The notes under the pieces were generated by a model that ran no database searches, was not told the DNA's origin, and was given only the letters and a program-made list of their open reading frames with translations. A program made the translations under genes and the position numbers. From Tumebacillus sp. BK434 (GTDB lineage: Bacteria; Bacillota; Bacilli; Tumebacillales; Tumebacillaceae), in assembly GCF_004340785.1 (NCBI RefSeq), contig NZ_SLXS01000010.1, positions 46,081 to 110,080 on the forward strand: DNA of 64,000 nt, in the 5' to 3' direction. Shown here in pieces: positions 1 through 9,035 of the stretch (the stretch's first letter is position 1; every line of letters begins with the position of its first letter).

Positions 1-630
1 CTGCTCGCCTCCAACGTCGGCGAGATCGTGACGATGTTCCTCGCGATGATGATGGGCATGCCTTTGCCGCTCGTGCCGATCCAGATCCTCTGGGTCAACC
101 TCGTCACCGACGGTTTGCCGGCGATCGCGCTCGGCGTCGACCAGGCGGAGAAAGACATCATGCACAAGCCGCCGCGCAACGTGCGCGAATCGATCTTTGC
201 GCGCGGCCTCGGCTTTAAGATTCTCTCCCGCGGGATTTTGATCGGTTTGGCGACGCTCGCCGTGTTCTGGTTCACCTTGCAGATGGAGCCGGACAATCTG
301 GTCAAAGCGCAGTCGATGGCGTTCACGACGCTCGTCATGGCGCAGCTGATCCACGTCTTTGACTGCCGCAGTGTCGAAGGCAGTATCTTCTCCCGCAACA
401 TCTTTGAAAACAAATGGCTGATCGCATCGGTCATCTCCTCGGTCGTGCTCCTGCTCGGCGTCATGTACATCGAAGCGTTCCAGCCGGTGTTCCACACCGT
501 TCCGCTGGACCTCGTCGACTGGATGATCGTGCTGGTGGCGGCTGCCATCCCGACGTTCGCGCTCGCCGCCCGCCGGGTGACCCGCAAACGCACCGCACAC
601 CTTGGCTTCTCCGGTGCAAGGAGGAAATAA
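1..630 (+). CDS. P-type cation (Ca2+-type) ATPase, C-terminal part
   Basis: The reading frame is open from base 1, so the gene starts outside the window; about 209 C-terminal residues are visible. The stretch PIQILWVNLVTDGLPAIALG is the M6 motif of P2-type ATPases (SERCA/PMR1-like), whose Asn and Asp help bind the transported ion. It is followed by the cytoplasmic loop with a HKPPR sequence and the last membrane helices M7-M10. These pumps use an aspartyl-phosphate cycle to export Ca2+ or a related cation across the membrane. The phosphorylation and nucleotide domains lie outside, so the substrate is inferred from the M6 motif. The stop lies 6 bases before dapF. Confidence 0.88.
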   Translation: MLASNVGEIVTMFLAMMMGMPLPLVPIQILWVNLVTDGLPAIALGVDQAEKDIMHKPPRNVRESIFARGLGFKILSRGILIGLATLAVFWFTLQMEPDNLVKAQSMAFTTLVMAQLIHVFDCRSVEGSIFSRNIFENKWLIASVISSVVLLLGVMYIEAFQPVFHTVPLDLVDWMIVLVAAAIPTFALAARRVTRKRTAHLGFSGARRK

Positions 631-636
631 ACTCAG

Positions 637-1467
637 ATGAAGTTCACCAAAATGCATGGTCTCGGCAACGACTTTGTCGTCGTTGCCGAGTTTTCTTCCG
701 TTCCGGAGGGAATATCGGAACTGGCGCAAAAGGTCTGTGACCGTCATTTCGGCATCGGGGCGGACGGCCTGGTGCTCGTGCTGCCGCATGCCGGCGGGGC
801 CGATTTTGCGATGCGCATCTTCAATGCGGACGGCACGGAAGCCGAACAGTGCGGCAACGCGGTGCGCTGTGTCGCCAAATACGTGTATGACAAGGGCCTG
901 ACCGACAAGACGGAAGTACTGCTCGAAACTCGCATCGGCGTGCAGAAGCTGACGCTGTTTGCGGAACGCGGCGCCGTGTCCCAAGTCACCGTGGACATGG
1001 GGGAACCGACGCTCGCCGGAGCGCAGATCCCGACGACGGTCGACCGCACACAGGTCGTCAGCCATCCGGTGGCTGTGCCGGACGGCGAGTTTTCCCTGAC
1101 CGCCGTCTCGATGGGCAACCCGCACGCCGTGATCTTCGTGGAAGACATGCAGGAGATCCGTCTGCACAGCACCGGCCCGCAGATCGAGACGCACCCGATG
1201 TTTCCGCGCAAGACGAACGTGGAATTCGTGCAGGTGCATGCGCCGGATGACGTGACGATGCACGTCTGGGAGCGCGGCTGCGGCGAGACGCTGGCCTGCG
1301 GGTCGGGCGCCTGCGCCGTTGTCGTCGCCGGCGTCTTGACCGGACGGACGGCGCGCAAGACGACCGTTCATCTGAAAGGCGGCGACCTGCAGATCGAGTG
1401 GCGGGAAGCGGATGGGCGCGTGTATATGACCGGGCCGTCGGTCATCGTTTTTGAAGGCAGCTGGTAA
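637..1467 (+). CDS. dapF: diaminopimelate epimerase DapF
   Basis: Converts LL- to meso-diaminopimelate, the last step before lysine and the cross-linking residue of peptidoglycan. At 276 aa the protein has the usual family length. Both catalytic cysteines are visible: Cys72 in EAEQCGNAVRC and Cys221 in GETLACGSGAC, which act as the acid/base pair of this cofactor-free epimerase. The N-terminal MHGLGNDF motif is typical. It starts 6 bases after the ATPase stop with AAGGAGG just upstream, so it is probably cotranscribed with the pump. A strong terminator follows at 1474-1522. Confidence 0.96.
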   Translation: MKFTKMHGLGNDFVVVAEFSSVPEGISELAQKVCDRHFGIGADGLVLVLPHAGGADFAMRIFNADGTEAEQCGNAVRCVAKYVYDKGLTDKTEVLLETRIGVQKLTLFAERGAVSQVTVDMGEPTLAGAQIPTTVDRTQVVSHPVAVPDGEFSLTAVSMGNPHAVIFVEDMQEIRLHSTGPQIETHPMFPRKTNVEFVQVHAPDDVTMHVWERGCGETLACGSGACAVVVAGVLTGRTARKTTVHLKGGDLQIEWREADGRVYMTGPSVIVFEGSW

Positions 1468-1473
1468 CGGCGC

Positions 1474-1522
1474 AAGGGTCACTTTTGCCGCAGTCACTTT
1501 TTCGCGGCAGGTGATCCTTTTT
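1474..1522 (+). terminator. intrinsic terminator after dapF
   Basis: A 9-bp stem, AAGGGTCAC with GTGATCCTT, continues inward as TGCCGC/GCGGCA and ends in a T tract. It closes the ATPase-dapF unit before the yicC cluster. Confidence 0.8.
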
Positions 1523-1639
1523 GCTTGCATCTTGGCAAGAAATTGCGTAATATGAGCAGGAAACGCCCGAAAAACGGCAATATCCTGTTCCTTGTTACAT
1601 ATTTCCGTAGTATGATAGAGGCGAAAGAAGGGAATCTCG

Positions 1640-2524
1640 ATGCTCAAAAGCATGACGGGATACGGCCGGGCCGAAGCGTCAGATCACGGGTACCGCATTC
1701 TCGTCGAGATCAAAGCGGTCAACCACCGCTATGCGGAAGTGATGGTGCGCATGCCGCGTGACTACCTGATGTTCGAAGACGGCATCAAAAAGGCCGTTTC
1801 CGAGCGCGTCTCGCGAGGCAGGCTGGATTGTTACATAACCATTGAAATGACCGAGCAGCAAGGGCGCACAGTCACCCTTGATGAAGAGCTGGCCGTCAAG
1901 ATCAAAAGCGCGGCCGACGCGCTGGCCGAGCGCCTCGGGATGGTGGAGCGGCTGGCGCTTTCCGACCTGCTGCGCCAGCCGGACGTCATGTCGGTGACGC
2001 AGGAGGAGAGCGATCCGGAGCTCCTCGGCCGTCTGCTGTTGCAACTGACCGGCGCTGCGGCAGACGATCTGGTCCGCATGAGGCAAGCGGAAGGCGCGCG
2101 ACTGGCGGTAGACGTCAAAGAGCGCATCGACAAGCTGCGCATTGTCACCGAATCGGTGTCCGCCCGCTCGCCGCTTTTGGTGAGCGAATACCGCGAGCGT
2201 CTGGAAAAGCGCCTGCGGGAGGCGCTCGCAGGGCAGTCGTTCGTCGTCGACGAAGCGCGGCTTTTGACCGAGGTGGCCGTGCTGGCCGACCGGGCGAGCA
2301 TCGTCGAAGAGCTGGTGCGGCTGAACAGCCACTGCGCCCAGTTTGACGAGCTGCTGCTTACCACCGAGCCGGTCGGCCGCAAGCTCGATTTTTTGGTGCA
2401 GGAAATGAACCGGGAAGTCAACACGATCGGTTCCAAAGCGAACGATCTGCAGATCGCCCAGCATGTGGTGGAGATGAAAGCCTTGCTGGAGCAGGTCCGC
2501 GAACAGATTCAAAACGTAGAATAA
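1640..2524 (+). CDS. YicC family protein (endoribonuclease-type)
   Basis: This 294-aa protein has the family start MLKSMTGYGR and the C-terminal signature EMNREVNTIGSKAND, so it is a full-length YicC/YloC homologue. Members of the family act as divalent-metal-dependent endoribonucleases and influence small-RNA turnover and sporulation timing in some species; that role is inherited from the family, not shown here. It opens the co-directional cluster running to rpe, the same context as Bacillus yloC-remA-gmk. A TATGAT hexamer at 1611-1616 could be its -10 box, but no convincing -35 is visible. Confidence 0.9.
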   Translation: MLKSMTGYGRAEASDHGYRILVEIKAVNHRYAEVMVRMPRDYLMFEDGIKKAVSERVSRGRLDCYITIEMTEQQGRTVTLDEELAVKIKSAADALAERLGMVERLALSDLLRQPDVMSVTQEESDPELLGRLLLQLTGAAADDLVRMRQAEGARLAVDVKERIDKLRIVTESVSARSPLLVSEYRERLEKRLREALAGQSFVVDEARLLTEVAVLADRASIVEELVRLNSHCAQFDELLLTTEPVGRKLDFLVQEMNREVNTIGSKANDLQIAQHVVEMKALLEQVREQIQNVE

Positions 2525-2602
2525 CAGCCGGCTCTGGTATCAGAAGCTGCCGTCATGGCAACAATGCAGGCAGAGAGGCTGCGAATTTAGGAGGAATGGG
2601 TC

Positions 2603-2869
2603 GTGAGCATTAAGCTGATCAATATCGGGTTTGGGAATATCGTTTCCGCCAATCGCATCGTGTCGATCGTCTCTCCGGAGTCTGCGCCGATCAAGCGGAT
2701 CATTCAAGAGGCGCGCGACCGCGGCATGCTGATCGACGCGACATACGGTCGCAGAACCCGCGCCGTCATCATCACCGACAGCGATCATATCATTTTGTCG
2801 GCAGTTCAGCCGGAAACTGTGGCGCACCGTCTGGTAGCGAAAGACAACAGCCAAGACGACGAAGAGTAA
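2603..2869 (+). CDS. remA: RemA family extracellular matrix/DNA-binding regulator
   Basis: An 88-aa protein beginning [14 protein letters not shown], typical of RemA (YlzA, DUF370). In Bacillus, RemA forms octameric rings, wraps promoter DNA and activates biofilm matrix and osmoprotection genes. The GTG start at 2603 is preceded by AGGAGGAATGG. The central segment [20 protein letters not shown] carries the conserved Arg/Lys-rich DNA-binding surface. Its place between yicC and gmk is conserved in Bacilli, which supports the call. The C-terminus is acidic (DDEE). Confidence 0.94.
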   Translation: MSIKLINIGFGNIVSANRIVSIVSPESAPIKRIIQEARDRGMLIDATYGRRTRAVIITDSDHIILSAVQPETVAHRLVAKDNSQDDEE

Positions 2870-2893
2870 AACCACAACGTCCGGAGGGGTAGA

Positions 2894-3514
2894 ATGATGA
2901 TTCAGAAAGGGTTGCTCATCGTCTTGTCAGGTCCGTCCGGCGCAGGGAAAGGGACGGTCTGCAAAGCGCTGCTTCCGAGCATGAACACGACGCATTATTC
3001 CGTTTCCTGCACGACGCGCCAGCCGCGCGAAGGCGAGATGGAAGGCATCAACTACTTTTTCAAAAGCGTCGACCAGTTTCAGGAGATGGTCAAGCACGAC
3101 GAGCTTCTGGAATGGGCCGAAGTATACGGCAATTATTATGGCACGCCGCGCAAGTATGTGGAAGACACGCTGAACGCCGGCGAAAACGTGCTGCTTGAAA
3201 TTGACATCCAAGGCGCGCTGCAAGTCAAGCAGAAGTTCCCGAACGGCGTCTTTATCTTCCTGATTCCGCCGAGCCTCGATGAGCTGAAGAGCCGCATCAT
3301 CGGCCGCGGTTCGGAGACGGAAGAATCGTTTAACCGCCGCTTCGGGGCAGCGACCGACGAGATGAAATACATCTCCGAATACGATTATGTCGTCGTCAAC
3401 GACGAAGTGGACAACGCCTGCACCAAGGTGCGCAGCATCATCACCTCCGAGCTGTGCAGCGTCTCCCGCAATTTGGAATACTATAACCGTTTGATTCATG
3501 AGGGGGGCAAATAA
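2894..3514 (+). CDS. gmk: guanylate kinase
   Basis: Phosphorylates GMP/dGMP with ATP to GDP/dGDP. The 206-aa product has the P-loop GPSGAGKGT at about residues 13-21, the GMP-binding segment SCTTRQPREGE with GINYFF, and the lid region near RGSETEES. A GGAGGGG ribosome binding site lies just upstream; two ATGs at 2894 and 2897 are possible starts. It sits 24 bases after remA, and the ATG of rpoZ follows its stop immediately, so translation of the two is probably coupled. Confidence 0.97.
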   Translation: MMIQKGLLIVLSGPSGAGKGTVCKALLPSMNTTHYSVSCTTRQPREGEMEGINYFFKSVDQFQEMVKHDELLEWAEVYGNYYGTPRKYVEDTLNAGENVLLEIDIQGALQVKQKFPNGVFIFLIPPSLDELKSRIIGRGSETEESFNRRFGAATDEMKYISEYDYVVVNDEVDNACTKVRSIITSELCSVSRNLEYYNRLIHEGGK

Positions 3515-3515
3515 C

Positions 3516-3722
3516 ATGATTTATCCTTCCATTGACAAATTGATGCATCTGGCCGACAGCAAATACTCGCTGGTCGTGGCCGCTTCCAAGCGCGCCCGCC
3601 GCATTCAGGACGGCGCCGACAAACTGGTGCAAGTGGCAACCAACAAAAATGTCACCGTGGCGCTGAACGAAATTTCTGATGAGAAAGTGCGTTTCGTGCG
3701 CACGAAAGACGGCATTAAGTAA
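3516..3722 (+). CDS. rpoZ: RNA polymerase omega subunit
   Basis: A 68-aa protein, MIYPSIDKLMHLADSKYSLV, with the omega motif KRARRIQDGA and the conserved NKNVTVALNEI segment. Omega wraps the C-terminal tail of beta-prime and aids assembly of RNA polymerase. The ATG at 3516 is preferred over an in-frame ATG at 3498 because it gives the standard N-terminus and because GGGGGGC lies upstream. It follows gmk directly, as in other Firmicutes. Confidence 0.96.
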   Translation: MIYPSIDKLMHLADSKYSLVVAASKRARRIQDGADKLVQVATNKNVTVALNEISDEKVRFVRTKDGIK

Positions 3723-3731
3723 TACGACGAG

Positions 3732-3760
3732 AAACAACCTCCCGCAGGTTGTTTCTTTTT
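3732..3760 (+). terminator. intrinsic terminator after rpoZ
   Basis: AACAACCT pairs with AGGTTGTT around a CCCGC loop, followed by a T-rich run. It may partly separate gmk-rpoZ from coaBC-priA. Confidence 0.8.
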
Positions 3761-3813
3761 GTAGAAACAGAGATCGCCACTAGCGATCACCATGAGGAGA
3801 GGAGACGGTCGCC

Positions 3814-5037
3814 ATGATCAAAGGCAAAACGATCGTGCTTGGCGTGGCCGGCGGGATCGCCGCATTCAAAGCGGCGTTGCTGGCCAGCCTGCTGACCAAA
3901 GCCGGCGCGAACGTGCATGTCATCATGACTGAATCTGCGCAAAAGTTTATCACCCCGCTCACCTTCCAGAGCCTGACGAAAAAGCCGGTGCACCTCGACA
4001 CGTTCACCGAGCCCGACCCGTCCGAACTCGCTCACATCGCCCTCGCCGACAAGGCCAACCTGATCGTCGTCGCTCCGACCACCGCCAACGTGATCGGCAA
4101 AGTGGCGCACGGCCTCGCTGACGACATGCTGACCACGACGATCATGGCAAGCAAAGCGCCCGTCCTGTTCGCAGTGGCGATGAACGTCAACATGTACGAC
4201 AACCCGATCGTACAGGACAACATCCGCTACCTGCAGGAAAAAGGGTATCTGTTCGCCGAGCCCGGCGTCGGCTATCTGGCTTGCGGATGGACAGGCAAAG
4301 GCCGGCTGATGGAGCCGGAGGAGATCGGAGCGTGGATCGAAGCTTTTTTTGCAGAGCAGGAGCAGCGACAGGACTTGAACGGCCTGCGCGTTCTGATCAC
4401 CGCCGGGCGCAACGCCGAGCCGATCGACCCGGTGCGCTTCATCACCAACCGCTCGACCGGGAAGATGGGGTACGCGCTCGCCGAAGCGGCCGTACAGCGC
4501 GGTGCGGAGGTCACATTGGTGACCGGTCCGTCCGAATTGTTGCCGCCCCCAGGCGTCACGACGATCCGCGTGCAGACGGGACTGGAGATGCACGACGCCG
4601 TGATGACGCATGTCGAGGCGCAAGATGTGATCATCGGGGCTGCCGCGGTCGCCGACTATCGACCCAAGCTGCGCCATGAGCAGAAGCTGAAGAAAAAAGA
4701 CGGCCCGCTGACCATCGAATTTGAGCGCAACCCGGACATTTTGCTGGAAGTCGGCAAACGAAAGCGCGCCGATCAAGTCTTGGTCGGCTTTGCTGCCGAG
4801 ACGGAACAGGTCTTGGAAAACGCGCGCGGCAAACTGGAGCGCAAACACGCCGACCTGTTTGTCGCCAATGACGTGTCACAGGCCGGAGCTGGTTTTGGCA
4901 CCGACACGAACATCGTCACTTTGGTCGACCGCCACGGCGACACCCCGCTGCCGCTGTTGTCCAAGCGCGAAGTGGCCGACCGCATTCTCGATCGCGTGCA
5001 AGAGCTTCGCAGGCAGGAGCGGGGCCCGGTCTCATGA
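3814..5037 (+). CDS. coaBC: bifunctional phosphopantothenoylcysteine decarboxylase/synthetase
   Basis: Two domains of coenzyme A synthesis in 407 aa. The N-terminal FMN-dependent decarboxylase (CoaC, about residues 1-185) has PTTANVIGKVAHGLADDML, the MNVNM substrate segment and the flap ACGWTGKGRL with the reactive Cys. The C-terminal synthetase (CoaB, from about 190) has the nucleotide-binding RFITNRSTGKMGYALAEAA and a lysine-rich KLKKKDG loop. It overlaps priA by 4 bases (ATGA), indicating translational coupling. GAGGAGAGG precedes the start. Confidence 0.96.
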   Translation: MIKGKTIVLGVAGGIAAFKAALLASLLTKAGANVHVIMTESAQKFITPLTFQSLTKKPVHLDTFTEPDPSELAHIALADKANLIVVAPTTANVIGKVAHGLADDMLTTTIMASKAPVLFAVAMNVNMYDNPIVQDNIRYLQEKGYLFAEPGVGYLACGWTGKGRLMEPEEIGAWIEAFFAEQEQRQDLNGLRVLITAGRNAEPIDPVRFITNRSTGKMGYALAEAAVQRGAEVTLVTGPSELLPPPGVTTIRVQTGLEMHDAVMTHVEAQDVIIGAAAVADYRPKLRHEQKLKKKDGPLTIEFERNPDILLEVGKRKRADQVLVGFAAETEQVLENARGKLERKHADLFVANDVSQAGAGFGTDTNIVTLVDRHGDTPLPLLSKREVADRILDRVQELRRQERGPVS

Positions 5038-7481
5038 GCGGCAAACGCTTTGCGGAAGTGATCGTCGAACTGCGCTCTTCGCAGGTCGACCGCCCCTTTC
5101 ACTATGAGGTGCCGGAGCGCTGGCAGGAGCAGGTGCAGATCGGCACCCGCGTCCTCGTGCCGTTCGGTCCGCGGCGGCTGGAAGGCTACATCGTCGGCTT
5201 CTCGTTGGCGGCCGATGTCAGCAAGACCAAGCCGATCCTCGAAGTGCTCGACGACGAACCGCCGCTGACGCCCGATCTGGTCGACTTGGCGGGCTGGCTC
5301 TCCGAACGCTACCTCTGTACAAAAGCAGCCGCTGTGCAGGCGCTGCTGCCGAGCGGCATGCGGGCGAAAGCGAGCACCAAGCTCCATCTGGCCGGTGAGC
5401 CGCCGTATGTGCTGCCCGGCTCTCTGGAAGACGACCTGCTGCAGAGCCTGTACGAATCCCCGAACAAAACGAAAGAGCAACTGATCGCGGAACGGCCCGA
5501 GTGGCGGCCGATCCTCCGCGCCTGGGTGGCGGAAGGGATCTTGGCCGAATCGTACCGCGTCAAGCAAGGTGCGCAGGTCAAGACGATCACCGCGCTGGCA
5601 TGTTCGCTGGACAGCGCCGCCTTCCAAGCGGCGCTTGCAGAGCTGAACCGCGCCAAAAAGCAGCAGGAGGTGCTCGCCTACCTGTTCGACAAAGGGGAAG
5701 CGGTGCCGATGAGAGACGTGCTCAGCGAGCTGGGCGCTTCCTCGTCGACGCTCAAGCCGCTATTGGCGAAAGGCTATCTGCAAAAAGTCGAGCAGGAAGT
5801 GCTCCGCGACCCATACGGCATCGCCCATGCACAGCCGGAGCAGCCGTTGCCGCTGACCGAACTGCAGCAGGCCGCGTACGATCAGATCGCCGCAGCGGTC
5901 GATACGCGCAAGCCGGAGACCTTTCTGCTGCAAGGCGTGACCGGGTCGGGGAAGACAGAAGTCTACCTGCAGGCGATCGCCACCTGTGTGGAGCAGGGAC
6001 GTCAGGCGATCATGCTCGTGCCGGAGATCTCCTTGACGCCGCAGATGGTCGAGCGGTTCAAAAAGCGCTTTGGCGATGCGGTCGCAGTGATGCACTCCCG
6101 CTTGTCGGCCGGCGAGAAGTTTGACGAGTGGCGGCGCATTCGCCAAGGTGACGTGACGATCGTCGTCGGAGCGCGCTCAGCGATCTTCGCCCCGTTTCGC
6201 TCGATCGGACTGATGATCATCGACGAAGAGCATGAAGTTTCTTATAAGCAGGACGACCATCCGAAATACCTCGCCCGCGAAGTGGCGATGTACCGTGCCC
6301 GTCAGCATGGCGCGACCGTCGTTCTCGGCTCGGCAACCCCGGCGCTGGAAACGCGCTGGTGGGCGCATCAGGGGCAGATCGGCCGCATCGAGATGGGCGA
6401 GCGCGTCATGGGGCAGCGCCTGCCGAAGGTCAAAGTGATCGACATGCGCAACGAACTGCACGAAGGCAACCGCTCGATGTTTTCCAAGGCATTAAAAAAG
6501 GGCATCGAGGCGCGATTGGAAAAAGGGGAGCAGATCATCCTCTTTTTAAACCGCCGCGGGTTTGCGACGTTTGTGCTTTGCCGATCCTGCGGATATGTCG
6601 CCCGCTGCCGGGAGTGCGAGATTCCGCTCACCTACCACAAAGCGCGCGGGCTGGAGCAGCTGCGCTGCCACTATTGCGGCTATGCGGAGCGGATGGCGGA
6701 GACCTGCCCGGACTGCAAAGGCGATCACGTCCGCCACTTCGGCACCGGCACGCAGCGCGTCGAAGAGGAGCTCCACCGCGTGTTCCCGGAGGCGAAGGTG
6801 ATCCGGATGGATGTGGACACAACGTCCGGTAAAGGGTCGCACGCCGAGCTTTTGCAGCGCTTCCGCAACAAGGAGGCGCAGATTCTGCTCGGCACGCAGA
6901 TGATCGCCAAAGGGCTCGATTTTCCAAACGTCACCCTGGTCGGCGTCATCTCGGCCGACACGTCGCTGTTCGTTCCCGATTTCCGGGCGGCGGAGCGCAC
7001 CTTCCAGCTGTTGACACAGGTGGCCGGGCGCGCCGGGCGGCACCAGCTGCCGGGCGAAGTGGTCGTGCAGTCCTACAATCCGCAGCATTACGCCGTGCAG
7101 TTTGCGAAGCGGCAGGAGTATGAGGAATTTTTCCAGCATGAGATTCGCGTTCGCTATGGCGTGCACAATCCGCCGTTTCGCGAGCTGACCGCGTTCACGT
7201 CGGTCAACACCGATGAAGACGGGGCGCTGCTGATCGCCCGCAAGCTCGAAGACCGCCTGCGCGCGCAGTTTCACGGGCGGGACGACATCATCATTCTCGG
7301 CACTTCGCCCGCGCCGCTTTCCCGTCTGCAAGGGAAATACCGCTTCAACGTGGTGCTCAAATACGTCCGCTTCAAACAGGTCGGCGACACGATTCGCGCC
7401 GTCTATCTGGAGGCGGCGCAGGAAGCGCAAAAAGCGGGGGGTTATCTGTCGATCGACGTCAATGCACAAATGATCCTGTAG
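5034..7481 (+). CDS. priA: primosomal replication restart helicase PriA
   Basis: An 815-aa 3'-5' DNA helicase that reloads the replisome at stalled forks. Visible are the N-terminal 3'BD-like domain, Walker A GVTGSGKTEVYL (near residue 300), Walker B IDEEHEVSYKQDD, and the zinc-binding insert with four CxxC pairs (CRSCGYVARCREC and CHYCGY...CPDC). C-terminal helicase motifs include GTQMIAKGLDFP and QVAGRAGR. The family length is normal. It is coupled to coaBC, an order conserved in Firmicutes. Confidence 0.97.
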   Translation: MSGKRFAEVIVELRSSQVDRPFHYEVPERWQEQVQIGTRVLVPFGPRRLEGYIVGFSLAADVSKTKPILEVLDDEPPLTPDLVDLAGWLSERYLCTKAAAVQALLPSGMRAKASTKLHLAGEPPYVLPGSLEDDLLQSLYESPNKTKEQLIAERPEWRPILRAWVAEGILAESYRVKQGAQVKTITALACSLDSAAFQAALAELNRAKKQQEVLAYLFDKGEAVPMRDVLSELGASSSTLKPLLAKGYLQKVEQEVLRDPYGIAHAQPEQPLPLTELQQAAYDQIAAAVDTRKPETFLLQGVTGSGKTEVYLQAIATCVEQGRQAIMLVPEISLTPQMVERFKKRFGDAVAVMHSRLSAGEKFDEWRRIRQGDVTIVVGARSAIFAPFRSIGLMIIDEEHEVSYKQDDHPKYLAREVAMYRARQHGATVVLGSATPALETRWWAHQGQIGRIEMGERVMGQRLPKVKVIDMRNELHEGNRSMFSKALKKGIEARLEKGEQIILFLNRRGFATFVLCRSCGYVARCRECEIPLTYHKARGLEQLRCHYCGYAERMAETCPDCKGDHVRHFGTGTQRVEEELHRVFPEAKVIRMDVDTTSGKGSHAELLQRFRNKEAQILLGTQMIAKGLDFPNVTLVGVISADTSLFVPDFRAAERTFQLLTQVAGRAGRHQLPGEVVVQSYNPQHYAVQFAKRQEYEEFFQHEIRVRYGVHNPPFRELTAFTSVNTDEDGALLIARKLEDRLRAQFHGRDDIIILGTSPAPLSRLQGKYRFNVVLKYVRFKQVGDTIRAVYLEAAQEAQKAGGYLSIDVNAQMIL

Positions 7482-7586
7482 GGGAAAATCTTCCCTTTCG
7501 AAACGCGGGTTGGTTTGGTAAGATGAAAGATGGTGCTTTTTCGTTTTCTGGAAGCATTGGAAGCGCAGTCAGGAGGTAACCATCAG

Positions 7587-8066
7587 ATGGCAATCAAAAT
7601 CATCCGCAAGGAAGGAGACCCGGTGTTGCGCCAGGTCGCCAAACCGGTCGCGGAAGTGACTTCACATATACAAAAACTGCTGACCGACCTCGCCGACACG
7701 ATGTACGACGCCGGCAACGGGATCGGGCTCGCCGCAACGCAGATCGGCATTTTGAAGCGTTGCATCGTCGTCGATGTCGGGGACGGGCTGATCGAACTGG
7801 TCAATCCGGAAGTCGTCACCGCAGAAGGTGAGCAGGTCGGCCCCGAAGGCTGCCTGTCGATGCCGGGCAAGTCGGGCGAAGTGCTGCGCGCGTACCGCGT
7901 CGTCGTCAAAGGGCTGAACCGCGAAGGGGAAGCGATCACCATCACAGGCGAAGGCATGCTGGCCCGCTGCCTGTTGCATGAGATCGACCACCTCGACGGC
8001 ATTTTGTTCACCGACCGTCTGGTGCCGGAGGGCACCGCAAACAAGACGGCCGGGAAAAAACGTTAA
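7587..8066 (+). CDS. def: peptide deformylase
   Basis: Removes the formyl group from nascent N-formylmethionyl proteins. All three PDF motifs are present in 159 aa: [20 protein letters not shown] (metal-ligand Cys) and [10 protein letters not shown], with His131, Glu132 and His135. The ATG at 7587 has AGGAGG at the right distance and gives the standard [15 protein letters not shown] start; an earlier in-frame start at 7530 would only add a non-conserved leader. It is adjacent to fmt, the enzyme that installs the formyl group. Confidence 0.97.
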   Translation: MAIKIIRKEGDPVLRQVAKPVAEVTSHIQKLLTDLADTMYDAGNGIGLAATQIGILKRCIVVDVGDGLIELVNPEVVTAEGEQVGPEGCLSMPGKSGEVLRAYRVVVKGLNREGEAITITGEGMLARCLLHEIDHLDGILFTDRLVPEGTANKTAGKKR

Positions 8067-8082
8067 GGGCAGGTGATTGCAG

Positions 8083-9030
8083 ATGCGTATTTTGTTCATG
8101 GGAACACCCGATTTTGCCGTGCCGTGCCTCGACGCACTGATCGAAAACGGCTATGAGGTCGCGGCGGTCGTCACCCAGCCGGACCGCCCGAAAGGCCGCA
8201 AAGGCGAAATGACGCCGCCGCCGGTGAAAGTGGCGGCACTGCGCCACAACCTGCCGGTGCTGCAGCCGGAGAAAGTCCGCGTGGAAGAAGCGCTGCAGGA
8301 GCTGGAAGCAATCGGTGTCGATCTGCTCGTCACCGCCGCGTACGGGCAGATTCTGCCCAAGCGCCTCTTGGACATGCCGCGCCTTGGCTGCGTCAACGTC
8401 CATGCGTCGCTGTTGCCGCGCTGGCGGGGCGGCGCGCCGATTCACCGCGCCATTCTCGAAGGCGATGCCAACTCCGGCGTGACGATCATGCGCATGGTGC
8501 AGGCGCTCGACGCCGGGGACATGATCTCGCAAGTCGTCGTGCCGATCGCCGAAGCGGACACCGTATCCTCCCTGCATGACAAACTGGCGGCGGCAGGCTC
8601 GAAGCTGCTGATCGAAACCCTGCCGTCGATCGAAAACGGCACGCACACCGAAACACCGCAAGATGAGAGCCTGGTGACCTATTCGCCGAACCTGTCGCGC
8701 GACGACGAACGCATCGACTGGAGCCGCGACGCCCGCACCCTTTACAATCAGGTGCGCGGACTCAACGCCTGGCCGGTCGCCTTTACGACCTACTCTCATA
8801 AAGTGATGAAGATATGGCAAGCTAGGATAGAAGAGGAAACGAGCGCTCCGCATGCCGAGCCGGGCACCGTCGTCAAAACGACCGATGACAGCATCATCGT
8901 GCAGTGTGGCCAAGGCACGCTGGCGCTCCTTGAAATTCAGCCTGCGGGCAAGCGCCGCATGCTCGTCAGCGAGTATCTGCGCGGCGTGCAGCCGGCCCCG
9001 GGCAGCAAGTTTGGAGATCGGGAGGAGTAA
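8083..9030 (+). CDS. fmt: methionyl-tRNA formyltransferase
   Basis: Transfers a formyl group from 10-formyl-tetrahydrofolate to Met-tRNAi. The N-terminal Rossmann domain begins MRILFMGTPDFAVPCLDAL and contains the catalytic region NVHASLLPRWRGGAPIHRAI with the conserved Asn/His pair, and a later Asp in the ALDAGDM segment. A C-terminal OB-like tRNA-binding domain follows from about residue 205. The ATG at 8083 fits the family start better than the TTG at 8077. The product is 315 aa and lies in def-fmt-rsmB order. Confidence 0.97.
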   Translation: MRILFMGTPDFAVPCLDALIENGYEVAAVVTQPDRPKGRKGEMTPPPVKVAALRHNLPVLQPEKVRVEEALQELEAIGVDLLVTAAYGQILPKRLLDMPRLGCVNVHASLLPRWRGGAPIHRAILEGDANSGVTIMRMVQALDAGDMISQVVVPIAEADTVSSLHDKLAAAGSKLLIETLPSIENGTHTETPQDESLVTYSPNLSRDDERIDWSRDARTLYNQVRGLNAWPVAFTTYSHKVMKIWQARIEEETSAPHAEPGTVVKTTDDSIIVQCGQGTLALLEIQPAGKRRMLVSEYLRGVQPAPGSKFGDREE

Positions 9031-9035
9031 GCGCA

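Noticed and set aside
744..1358. 204-aa reverse ORF over dapF (and similar long antisense ORFs over most genes)
   Set aside because: High GC makes antisense frames open; they lack start signals and family motifs.
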